Assembly: GCA_965230045.1 (NCBI GenBank)
Contig: OZ245940.1
Coordinates: 3,472,001-3,536,000 of the forward strand
DNA: 64,000 bases
Reading direction: 5' to 3'
From: G963662905 sp965230045
Lineage (GTDB): Bacteria > Bacteroidota > Bacteroidia > Bacteroidales > WRLA01
Positions 32,701-37,348 of this stretch are shown here, piece after piece. Within the stretch, counting starts at the first letter, position 1, and each line of letters opens with the position of its first letter. Under the pieces are notes generated by a model, which was not told the origin of the DNA, did no database searches, and saw only the letters and a program-made list of their open reading frames with translations. Made by a program: the position numbers and the translations under genes.

Positions 32701-32752
32701 AGTAAGCGGAATACAGCAGCAATACAATGGTGTTGTAACGCTGATCAGATAA
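17723..32752 (+). CDS. Giant modular adhesin with T9SS type B sorting domain
   Basis: This uninterrupted frame encodes about 5,009 residues from the ATG at 17723 (signal MKKHLTLFSKLFTALILLAGINAQAQ); an in-frame ATG at 17675 overlaps the previous stop. The order is: a PKD-like module; 26 Ig-like modules of ~84 residues (about 111-2307); a SprB repeat (NISCFGEGNGAIDISV); a seven-repeat SBBP-type propeller (about 2392-2817); a second SprB-like repeat; four CHU/Ig-like modules; eight 'GTFSGPGITDNGNGTA' modules (about 3242-3900); nine more CHU/Ig-like modules; PKD-like modules; and the type B domain starting EIPNAFSPNNDGLNDRF (about 4917-5009). The type B domain directs export and surface display by T9SS, usually with a PorP/SprF-like partner, which is not present here. 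It is probably a gliding or attachment adhesin. Confidence 0.93.
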   Translation: MKKHLTLFSKLFTALILLAGINAQAQTITTNPDSVCVNSVEAYRVDSVNGSTYAWQVMEGTGAILGGQTTAHISIQWDGTAGIDSVEVIETNEHGCDGDPNYLKVIKIAEPTISLNFSDSTVCRGSEITFVSNYTGITPFVFEWFKDDVLIPGQTGDTLTIATADELVDIGDYKVVISTPCSNDTSDVASLFVTTPPEIYQQPDSLSACLGDSVALEVLATGTRPFIYQWQRNGVDVVNGGGISGATDSLLILNPITYADTGLYRCYMINSCDSVMSEVAYVHINVAPDFAVQTDSVSTCLGSTDSIWFSPIGDSLTFQWYKNDVAIAGATDTILRFDPVAYADTANYYCVSTNVCGLDTSDHAYLNINIVPVITNQPDSLSICMGNDAQFVVEATGDSLNYQWYKDGNPLPGETNDTLNFSNIDLTYEGNYTVVITNTCASIESDTAQLNINIAPEITANATGVSLCPGSDYEFFVLTTGDSLNYQWKKNGVDIPGETNDTIFFTNLQYTDTANYTCYVWNNCGDTLSGGMYMYLYADPVIVNQPADISACEGTNITINFETSGDITSYELYRNGGLFTTTTNTSVSFAVSAIDEGEWYYKAISPCTFIESDSLHINVNSAPVITAQSDSISTCIGESEYFWVEATGDTLTYQWYKNAVAITGETNDTLYFNNIVSTDEADYHCIVTNMCNTATTFNMYLNLNIVPVITDQPDSVSSCVGQNVAFNVVATGDSLNYTWYKNGVEIVGETTASLALNNIDLVDEGNYTVRVYNTCGFENSANAHLNINRVPVILAQSDSVSTCLGANHYFWLVADGDSLNYQWRKNGVDMPGENNDTLFFTNIAVADEANYTCYISNTCSNATTQNMHLNINVVPQITNQPDSISSCVGQNVAFTVVATGDSLNYTWYKNGVEIAGETTATLALNSIDLPDEANYTVKVYNTCGFENSANANLNINRVPVFLAQSDSVSTCLGANHYFFVVMDGDSLNYQWRKDGIDIPGETNDTLFFNNIQLADEANYQCIITNTCGTELSQNMHLNYNIAPVITDQPDSISSCVGANEAFTVVVSGDSLNYQWYKNSVAITGETAATLSLNNIDLTDEGDYEVVVTNTCGTETSVNANLNINRVPIIMFQSDSVSTCLGANHYFYVVVDGDSLNYQWRKNGIDMPGENNDTLFFNNIQLADEANYQCIITNTCGSALSQNMHLNYNIAPVITDQPDSISTCVGVNVALTVIATGDSLNYQWYKNGAVISGETTPILSLNTIDLTDEGDYEVVVSNTCGTETSVNANLNINRVPVIMFQSDSISTCLGEDEFFFVVVDGDSLNYQWRKNSVDIPGATNDTLYFTNIQLTDEANYECVITNTCGNATSQNMHLNYNIAPQIIDQPDSTSTCAGLNHQFNIIATGDSLNYQWYKNGVAMAGETSPSLSFVNISIADEANYTVEVFNTCGTLTSNNAHLNINRIPVIIEQSDSISSCLGEDEFFYVVMDGDSLNYQWRKNGVPMAGKNNDTLYFNNITLTDEANYECRISNTCGNVTTLNMHLNYNLVPHITSQPVEVSSCIGNATNFAVTATGDSLNYQWYLKGNPIAGATLHNLVINPITYSDTGHYQCRVYNTCGEEYSNSVLLNVNIVPQITDQPDSVSTCLGQTVQFEVAASGDSLNYQWYFKGLPIAGAQNPTHIINSVIYSDTGSYTVRVFNTCGEVWSQNANLNVNIVPTITDQPLSLLTCIGDFTSFNVTAAGDSLFYQWQKDGVDIPGAIASTLPIGPIGDPDIGIYRVLITNTCGMILSDTAHLYANLSPDVIDHPDPVSSCLGQNISFVTGITAGGSALPNFQWQFNGVDIPGETSNILNINNIQYADTGAYRCYLWNNCDAIYTNEATLNINIAPQILAQPQPVSACIGDEVNIWVEMYGDSLNYQWYRNGIPIPSETDSIIHYASVNTSDTATYYCEIWNTCGSVTTNPALLNINMPPVIHVQPINQDACEGETKLLSVTATGDSLNYQWVLNGVDVPGATNPTYLMDPIQFSDAGDYYCRIWNNCGMQVTNTVYVYVNIVPDITLQPADLSTCDGDAVTLYCQADGDFLTYQWKREGIDIPGANGTSFTIDPITPATTGNYTCEVSNYCGFDVSDQAKITINAIPVITDQPDSLELCEGYDAQLTVVSDGDSLFYQWRKEGVDIPGANSATLHFTPATLADKANYECYVFNTCGDEFSQNAYLNVNEAPQIATQPLDETLCENDSVSMWISVTGDNISYQWMRNGVSVEGETDSIITFNPASLGDTGYYHCEISSAYCGILLSDSARLEVIPTLIITAETSNISCFGEGNGAIDISVTNGDEPYEFLWSNGATSEDISNLDPGTYSVYIADANICSISKEFEIGQPDSLRFGLDTAFWSMAHGFGGGETDILRDMVTDKNGYIYVTGSFRSDVDFGGATLTSFGNNDVFVAKYDSLGQLMWADHAGGTLDDESRGIGVDTLGNVYVTGYVKELAFFGGNEDDTVWTAGAYDAFIASWAADGTYRWVNSAGGFFNDYSNAIHTDKLGNSYITGSFQGRADFNHLTFVSAGGDDIFTAKYNESGDLQWVKTAGGSSQDFGEGISVDISENTIVTGRFQGTAHFDGKTLSSAGSNDIFLLKYNNLGQQQWVQRSGGSQDDRGEALAVDYSGNIYQAGSFGGSATFNARTINSRGGTDMFTARYDRGGNLRWIRTAGGTQNDYGHAIDVDVLNNVYTAGTYRGTAFFPADTLESVGSSDVYVTKFNSSGLNVWTHSGGSPLADSSCAIAITPEEEVLTGGSFRSTADFGAHQLVSNGDQDIFFAKIKDTTYQRQPIIQFVDCFGGDEGFIDISMAGGTLPYEYYWSTGDTVPDLWNIEEGTYWLFVDDANGCSFDTAMIIEYQYPLPEPPLVAYSDRDYFCSTDPGDITLTAEGGSGDVMRWLEGSCDGIELGTGASITLPSPEVTTTYYVRWENGCDTSECISVTVNVFETSAPPEDIIVDVNNYCTGTVDYINLEAVGGYGEILKWYIDGCGTTEIGTGTPFAYPAPLDTTVLYARWESSCGNSVCDSISIIVNPSAQPVDTAYVDTTGFCYDYTGTITLTSVGGSGNDIYWREGSPNGTIVGITPVITIDAPDAPTTYYVYWENNCGNSALDSVSVDVDPMPVVMDEVHVDTNYYCIGSVDSITLTAIGGIGDEVVWSVGYCGSPTTAGIGNPLTIAAPTSQTTYQAYWQNDCGQSICKGITVYPQALPTVSFSGLAANYCIDGLPVTLTGNHAPEGTFSGTGITDNGNGTATFDPQLAGLGGPYEITYTYTNTNGCSASDIQITSVTELPFVDFTGLGDEYCIYETPVTLTGNFAPTGTFTGAGITDNGNGTATFDPALAGAGGPYDITYTYADPASGCAGSKTKTTVVHGTTQVWFTLTEPAYCVDGAPIPLTGNMAPEGYFEGPGIINTGLGQAQFVPALAGVGGPHEITYIYNDPVTGCQSDSSRFVTVNDLPAVSFTGLEPQYCLNTLPSLLTGNHLGYGSFSGAGISDYGNGSALFDPAVAGVGTHDITYTYTDPNGCTNDSTLSTTVYAIPELSVSGLDTAYCVEAAWDTIYGNMAPQGSFSGPGITDLADGRAIFKPAEAGIGGPYVINYTFSDGNGCENTATYLTKVVAMPVVAFLGLEAEYCVNEMPDTLTGNYEPAGTFSGPGITNLGNGKALFDPALAGVGGPYDIVYSYESEYGCVSDTTIQTTVNPIPSVNFTGLEDYYCLNGGQDTLTGNHAPEGTFSGPGITDNGDGTAYFDPAIAGVGGPFTIVYTYSDANGCTNDTLMSTLVLDPPAVSFTGLPEIICVNADSILLTGSQFPFGIFSGDGINDMGNGTAWFNPAAAGTGFHDVTYSYQDIFGCSNDTTESINVWPTPEAPTDMFVDTTDFCAGTIAEVTLTIDGGYGDEIAWFYGACGDSLLGITTDTLLNIVPPSDTAWFFARWQNDCGASACDSVQIIVTPQPVAPIAATVDTSFFCGGTIDSIQLTAIGGSGVNLTWYSESCGGTLLGNGTSIKIEAPDVSTEYFARWANSCDTTECASVEVIVFPEAIVPDSLESSDNGFCAGSIDEITLTAYGGVGDQLSWTEGSCNGSPIGFGTALTIVAPTEPTWYFAHYSNTCNISPCDSIFVDVAPIPVVPDTVYSDHMVYCDGTVDSIQLIAEGGFGDYVLWFENSCGGPVMGMGNPLKIEAPTVTTRYFGRYENDCGESSCISLTVHVDQQPQAPELVTVDTSNYCPGYPYALKLEAFGGYGDQLNWYKDSCTGEYLGSYNPIYVESPDTSTVYLAAWENVCGQTECVPVEVIVNTPIVPDSIIADTNMFCISDTEPIRLEAIGGFGDSLRWTVGNPDNEIIGTGNPFFAPVPDTSTYFYAYYETECGISSSDSIFITVVQMPLVPDSLVTDTNHFCPAAIDSLMLAAIGGYGDTISGQEATVRWFEGSCNGEEVGTGDTLWLQDVPVETTWFFARWENVCGVSDCDSIEIVVNNTIPVDSLALDTNNICPGIPQEITLMAFGGYGDTLKWYKDSITGPFVGNGTELTILNPDTTTTYFAQWQNPCNASDYDSIKLIVNIPTLPDELILSMNNYCSDTEDSITLNYTGGNGDTLRWYMRNSVGGLSKIGDGQNVKIDAPAESKWLYARFDNVCGMSAYDSIFINVIPAATVYAGISDSICEGSYYDLVDAMAEHYDSVRWTAGSGSFVSGNTVNTRWLPAPDDITEADTVWIKLTAYGASPCGAYSDSLSIIVNPLPELFYTPEDLNVCQQHPIALEAFGAQDYLWSPAEGLDTTAGSRVVARLDESITYQIKGTTAKGCADSINVSIPVHPIPYVNLGPDITKFGCDPIELDAGYSAGNYYYQWNNGDPRRYIEVESSGTYSVRAWNEGCSTADTIKVTLCQGNVEIPNAFSPNNDGLNDRFRIKVSDPDAVFSIYIYNRAGALVYKSDDAQEGWDGRNLDGKECPFGNYVYILSLQGDGEVSGIQQQYNGVVTLIR
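19836..22350 (+). repeat. Five tandem copies of a 504-bp two-module unit
   Basis: Modules 8 to 17 of the Ig array alternate strictly between two types. Type a reads 'ITDQPDSxSSCVG...YQWYKNG...NLNIN' and type b reads 'QSDSxSTCLG...VVxDGDSLNYQWRKNG...NMHLNYN'. Ten modules of 252 bp fill this interval with no spacers, so the amplified unit is 504 bp. Modules outside this interval are more diverged. Confidence 0.8.
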
Positions 32753-32775
32753 TCCTATGTGATTCAAATAAATTC

Positions 32776-32805
32776 AAAAAACGCTCCGGTTGGGGCGTTT
32801 TTTTT
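32776..32805 (+). terminator. Terminator of the surface cluster
   Basis: A 12-bp stem (AAAAAACGCTCC/GGGGCGTTTTTT with one G-T pair), a 4-nt loop and a trailing T run lie 24 bp after the adhesin stop codon. Confidence 0.85.
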
Positions 32806-32953
32806 GTTTCAGGTTTGGGCTTGGGAGGAGTTGATGGAGTTTGCCGTCCGCATGTTCCGGGATTTATCCGGAGAACCATATATCTTCTTGCAGGGGGTTC
32901 CATGCAGAACAGATTGATGCGCGAGGCGGCTTAATTGGCAGCATCAGTAGTTT

Positions 32954-33244
32954 TTATCCAATTGAAATATTAAGATTTTTGCCCAAGCCTATTTCGATTA
33001 ATTTGTAATATGTCGAAATTTGAATATCAGCAAGTCCTCTTTCAATCCTGGAAATATAACTTTTCTTTGTACCCGTTCTTGCTGCGAGTTCCTCTTGTGT
33101 CAATTTCGCTTCTTTTCTGGCTTCTTTTAGCATAACACCCAGCCTGAAAGCCAGTGAGTCAGCATCATATTTATCTCTTGCCGGGCTTCCTTTTTCTCCA
33201 TATTTTTCGGATAAAATATCCTCGAACTTGACTAAATTATTCAT
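32954..33244 (-). CDS. XRE-family antitoxin (HigA-like)
   Basis: The protein has 96 residues with a central helix-turn-helix (LTQEELAARTGTKKSYISRIERG, about residues 48-70). It starts one base after the stop of the toxin gene, so the pair has the toxin-first order of higBA modules. The antitoxin would bind the toxin and repress the shared promoter. A short dyad upstream of the toxin gene is a candidate site. Confidence 0.85.
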   Translation of the reverse strand: MNNLVKFEDILSEKYGEKGSPARDKYDADSLAFRLGVMLKEARKEAKLTQEELAARTGTKKSYISRIERGLADIQISTYYKLIEIGLGKNLNISIG

Positions 33245-33245
33245 T

Positions 33246-33590
33246 TTATAAATCTCCTTTCTTCTCTTTTAAATATTCTTTTTTAAGTCTTTCAGCAAGT
33301 CTGATTTCCTTTATTGGTGTTTTTTGAGTTTTTTTAAGGAAACAGTTTGTTAAAACTACAAATTTACCTTCGTCTTGAAAACATAATATCCTTATGCTTT
33401 TAAAAGTGGTTATGACCCTGATTTCCCATATACCATTGGTATTTTCAAGCAATTTAAAAAACTTCTTAGGAACATGCCTTTCAAATCTCACAAAATCAAG
33501 AATATATTCAATTTTGAGTTGGACTTTTGAGTCTTGATTTTTATAAAACTCAATAAATCTATTCTTGTATGCAACGATTTCCCGAATCAT
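33246..33590 (-). CDS. HigB/RelE-like toxin (Gp49 family)
   Basis: The protein has 114 residues. Sequence signatures are KVQLKIEYILDFVRF, KLLENTNGIWEIRV and ILCFQDEGKFVVLTNCFLKKTQKTP, typical of the phage-derived Gp49-like/HigB group of the RelE superfamily. These cleave mRNA on the ribosome. Basic residues and the FxKKTQKTP tail expected at the active site are retained. It is followed after 1 bp by the antitoxin gene. A fragment of a second copy of the module lies at 34072-34126. Confidence 0.85.
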   Translation of the reverse strand: MIREIVAYKNRFIEFYKNQDSKVQLKIEYILDFVRFERHVPKKFFKLLENTNGIWEIRVITTFKSIRILCFQDEGKFVVLTNCFLKKTQKTPIKEIRLAERLKKEYLKEKKGDL

Positions 33591-33601
33591 TCTGCAAAGT
33601 T

Positions 33602-33629
33602 AACTAATTAGTTTACTAAATCAAAATTA
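33602..33629 (-). promoter_or_regulatory. Promoter/operator of the toxin-antitoxin pair
   Basis: A perfect 12-bp palindrome, AACTAATTAGTT, lies at 33602-33613, 12 bp upstream of the toxin start. A minus-strand -7-like box TAATTTTG (33629-33622) sits just above it. The overlap of box and dyad fits autoregulation by the antitoxin; this is inferred. Confidence 0.45.
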
Positions 33630-33725
33630 TTTTTGCCACACACACAATGCAAGCGCATCGAAATCTAGCAGTACTTTCAACCTGAATTAAAGCAAATCGT
33701 TGCATTACAAGCTGCTTATCTTTTG

Positions 33726-34071
33726 GGTTCTACACGGAATTTCGTGGAAAGAAACTTGAATGCTATTCCAAACAGATTCCTCCAAAGTTTTCCTCATACT
33801 TCGGAAACTTTGTCGGAATGACGCATTTTTATGAAGTCAGAGGGCAAATGCGGCTTGGTCACTGAGCGGAGTCGAAGTGCGCCGCATTTGCCTTAAACGC
33901 TTAATGAACAGCGTCATTCCGACCGGAACAAAGCCAAACGAAATGATTAAGGCTTTGTGGAGCGAGGAATCTGTTGGAGCTCAGATTTCTCGCATAAATA
34001 TCATACGAAAATATTTCTCAATGCTTTTCATCTCAAATTTTATAAGAGCCCACGAAATTCATAGTAGAACC
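33726..34071 (+). mobile_element. MITE-like element A, copy 2
   Basis: This copy has the same termini as copy 1: GGTTCTACACGGAATTTCGT on the left, and a right end whose reverse complement is GGTTCTACTATGAATTTCGT. The central 12-bp inverted repeat is at 33843-33854 and 33881-33892. The loop (TTGGTCACTGAGCGGAGTCG...) runs in the opposite sense to that in copy 1. I found no target duplication. The right flank is a piece of a toxin-antitoxin module. Confidence 0.7.
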
Positions 34072-34126
34072 TAAAATTATTCATTTTAAAAATCTCCTTT
34101 CTTCTCTTTTAAATATTCTTTTTTGA
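34072..34126 (-). pseudogene. Broken duplicate of the toxin-antitoxin junction
   Basis: The sequence TAAAATTATTCATTTTAAAA... through TTCTTTTTT matches 33231-33285 almost base for base. It covers the first ~5 codons of the antitoxin and the last ~15 of the toxin, with a premature change at the toxin stop. Neither gene continues. MITE copy 2 abuts it directly. Confidence 0.65.
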
Positions 34127-34223
34127 GCATCCCGCGTTTCAAAGGTGTTGAAACGATGGTTCAACGGCATTGCAATACTGTTGAAACAGAAATGCAGGCA
34201 TTGTGCACATCACAAGCCGGGAT

Positions 34224-34255
34224 AAAAAAAGCCCCTGAAGGTTGATTCAGGAGCT
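34224..34255 (-). terminator. Terminator of the TPR-caspase gene
   Basis: The stem AGCTCCTGAA/TTCAGGGGCT (one mismatch) with a 6-nt loop is followed on the minus strand by seven T residues. It lies 24 bp beyond the stop. Confidence 0.8.
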
Positions 34256-34278
34256 ATAAAATATAATCAAGATTTTTA

Positions 34279-36684
34279 CTATCGTGTGGTATCAGCAGCT
34301 TCGGCAGGCATTGCGGCTTCTTCCGCTTTACGCATAAAGAAGAAAGATCCCCCATCGTGGCGGAAACCTTTAATCTGGCCAAATTGCGGGCGCTGGTCGT
34401 TATTTTCTACCACGGCTTTACTTACAATTCCCACGATATCATCAATTGGGATACAGGTATTTGGATTTTGCTTCAAAGCCTGTGCAAATGATTTTGCAAA
34501 AATGGAATTATCGGCAGCCAGCTCATAACCGGCAGAAGAAAATACCTGAGCAGATTTTGATTTTGTCAGTTTCCAGTTGTTGCAACTTAAATCTTTTGGT
34601 GCCGAACGCATTGCGAGATAGAATGAAGGACCTGATTCGCAGGCATCTGAAACAACGAGCAAGTGAGTCAGGTCATCTACATAAGATTCCATACTGGCAC
34701 GCAAAGCATTCAGGTCAAAATAGCTAAACTCATCATCACGATCAGCATCTACAGGAATCCAATAGCCGGTTTCGTTCATATAGGCACCGTGTCCGGCATA
34801 CCAGATAATCAATGAATTGGCTTTGTATTTTTTAATTTGGTCGCGCAGTTCGATACGGAAGAATTTCTCCAGATCTTCTTTAGTCATATCTTTTTTGTGC
34901 ATTTGCACGGGCACGCGGTAGTTTGCCAATGCAGAACGGATCATTGTAATATCTTTTGCCGGGCCCTGCAAATTTGGGAATGACTCATAATTACTGTTCT
35001 CGATATAAACAATCCAGGTGCGACCCATAGGGTTATCGGCAAAAGCGTTGGCCATATCGCGGTTGATGATGTAACGCATTTCGGTAGTATTGCCATAAAT
35101 ATCTTCGGCAGTTACCGTGATGCTGCTTTTGTTTTTCACTTCTACATTGGCCCAAAACTGGGGATTCAGCGAATTGGAATTAAATCCTGCGGTAACACCA
35201 TCAATATGGATATAATCAATCAGGCTTTCATCCTGGATAACACCTTCGATATAGAGCAGTGCATCATCTGTTTCCACAAATATTTCACCATTATCGGATG
35301 TCATCGGATCCATAATCAAGATTTCGGGGGCATCCACTTCTGTGCGTATAATTTTATAGGTTTGGGATATCTTGTTATTATAAACATCAGAGGCGCTCAC
35401 CACCAGTTCGTCAATACCATCAAGGTCAAAGCTAATTTCAAAAGTTTTATCATCGGGATTGAACGAACCATCCAGCACTTCAGTACTTTTATCATTAAAA
35501 GTGACATACTCCAGGGCACTTTGATCTTCAATATGGCCTTTGAGAACGACTTTATCTTCTCCACGCACAAATTCAAGGACACCGGCTTCGCGTTCAATAT
35601 TTTGATCCATCACCACTTTTGGCTTATTGGTCTCCATATTCAGGTCATACACCTTTTTTTGAGCATCTTCAATCTGGTCGGCCATAAGGGCATTAGCTCC
35701 GGCAAGTGCGATAAAAGCTTTGAAATCAGCAGTTGCCAGCTCAGCATTAAATATGTCGGCATAACATTTGGCACGCAGATAAAGAGCTTCAGCACTTTCA
35801 GGATCATTCGCCAAAATCTGGTTAAAATCGCCAATGGCAGCAGTTTGCTGGTTGAATTCCATTTGATAAATGCCACGAAGTTTGTAAACATCATTGATAT
35901 CCGATGCATCGGGATAAAACAGCAGCACTTTTGAGATATCATTAATGGCATTCACATAGTCTTTATTTTTATGATAGATGCGTGAGCGGAGTGTAAGTGC
36001 TTCTTTGTTTTTTTGATCGATACCCAAAGCCTGGTTAATTGAGCCAAGAGCCTGCGGAAGCTTGGATTGTTCGTATTGAGAGCGTGCCATACCAATAACG
36101 GCATCGATTTTGGAAGGGTCTTCGGCTATGGCACGGCGGTAATCGGCTTCGGACTGTACGAAATTACCGGTAATAAAATTAAGACGGGCCCTGTTGAAAT
36201 AATTTGTGTAATTCTCTTTGACATTCAGTGCTTTATTGGCTTCGATAAATGCTTCCTGATATTGCTCTTCGAGGATCAATGCATTTACGAGATTATTGTA
36301 TGCCAGCAGGTTTTTGGAATCCATCATCAGCCCCTGGCGGTATTTTGCAATGGCTGCCTGATAATTTTCGAGCGTATAGTTCAAATCGGCCGATTTAAAA
36401 GCAATCCAGTCTTCTTTAGGATCAAGAGCCAGTGCCCGGTCGTAATCATCAATTGCTTTCTGTTTATCGCCCAATGCTTCGTAAGACTGTGCTCTCATCT
36501 GATAAGCTTCGCCATAATTGGGATCCAGCTCAATGGCTTTATCCAACTGCGGTATGGCACTGTTATATTCGCCGGCTTTTACAAACTTCTTCCCCGCTTT
36601 GAAACTGGACTTGGCCGACTGTGCCATCATCGTCACAGAAAGCATGCCCATTACAATTATCAGAATAAATTTTAAACTTTTCAT
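34279..36684 (-). CDS. Exported TPR protein with C-terminal caspase-like peptidase
   Basis: The protein has 801 residues. After a signal peptide (about 1-21) come roughly nine TPR repeats (about 25-345), then two beta-rich Ig-like stretches (about 360-560). A caspase/peptidase C14 domain follows, with the catalytic pair His632 (WYAGHGAYMNETGYWIPVD) and Cys682 (VVSDACESG). Caspase-like bacterial enzymes cut proteins after basic or acidic residues. The TPR part would bind partners. The signal peptide puts it in the periplasm or outside, unlike cytoplasmic defence caspases. It stands alone with its own terminator. Confidence 0.88.
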   Translation of the reverse strand: MKSLKFILIIVMGMLSVTMMAQSAKSSFKAGKKFVKAGEYNSAIPQLDKAIELDPNYGEAYQMRAQSYEALGDKQKAIDDYDRALALDPKEDWIAFKSADLNYTLENYQAAIAKYRQGLMMDSKNLLAYNNLVNALILEEQYQEAFIEANKALNVKENYTNYFNRARLNFITGNFVQSEADYRRAIAEDPSKIDAVIGMARSQYEQSKLPQALGSINQALGIDQKNKEALTLRSRIYHKNKDYVNAINDISKVLLFYPDASDINDVYKLRGIYQMEFNQQTAAIGDFNQILANDPESAEALYLRAKCYADIFNAELATADFKAFIALAGANALMADQIEDAQKKVYDLNMETNKPKVVMDQNIEREAGVLEFVRGEDKVVLKGHIEDQSALEYVTFNDKSTEVLDGSFNPDDKTFEISFDLDGIDELVVSASDVYNNKISQTYKIIRTEVDAPEILIMDPMTSDNGEIFVETDDALLYIEGVIQDESLIDYIHIDGVTAGFNSNSLNPQFWANVEVKNKSSITVTAEDIYGNTTEMRYIINRDMANAFADNPMGRTWIVYIENSNYESFPNLQGPAKDITMIRSALANYRVPVQMHKKDMTKEDLEKFFRIELRDQIKKYKANSLIIWYAGHGAYMNETGYWIPVDADRDDEFSYFDLNALRASMESYVDDLTHLLVVSDACESGPSFYLAMRSAPKDLSCNNWKLTKSKSAQVFSSAGYELAADNSIFAKSFAQALKQNPNTCIPIDDIVGIVSKAVVENNDQRPQFGQIKGFRHDGGSFFFMRKAEEAAMPAEAADTTR

Positions 36685-36734
36685 AGCTCTACCCTTTTAA
36701 GTTTCTCTACCAAATAAAATTAATTAGTTTCTGT

Positions 36735-36818
36735 CCATAATGTCCGATCTCAGCGTTATTCTTGGTATTGAAACTAGTCACTTACTTTAGTAAGCTCCTT
36801 ATTTTCAATAGCAAGAAT
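36735..36818. other. Recurring 21-mer followed by a long hairpin
   Basis: A 21-bp sequence (36735-36755, core AATGTCCGATCTCAGCG) also occurs at 45200-45220 and 58120-58140. Here it is followed by an 18-bp imperfect stem (36758-36775 with 36801-36818) enclosing a perfect CTTACT-TT-AGTAAG hairpin. It lies 50-130 bp upstream of the TPR-caspase start and could be part of its leader or a degenerate mobile element. Confidence 0.45.
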
Positions 36819-37348
36819 GCCTCGACCTCGAACATTCTGAACCAGAAACCCCACTTTATATACGAACTCTAAATTACAAACAACATACCTTTAAAATAGT
36901 GTTCCTTGCAAAGATACAAAATTAAGGAGCGAAAAGAAAGAGTTTTTCTAAAATTAACAAACTTAAAATCAATCAACTGAAATACGTTTTTCATAGATCG
37001 TGAAAAAATATTTACCTATTGACTGCAATTATCCTTACCTGCTCTATTCATAAAATGCAAACAAAATAATATAAGCAGCTTAAATTTAAGTGTTTATTAA
37101 ATTTATATCCTAAAATTGAATTTGTTTGCATTTTACTAGTGCATTAACTTCAGGCCATCTGCTTCGTTGCTAAAGCTTTGAAATAGGCGACTATATCTTC
37201 AGCTTTAGACGCCTCACATCTGACCTGAATTTAAAGCATGAATAAAGCAGGCTTAGAGCAACAAAATAAGTAAACGGAATAACCGCATTAATAACGTAAC
37301 TCAAAAGCAGATTTAAAGGTATAAAGGACGAATTTAAAATTAGCCGGC

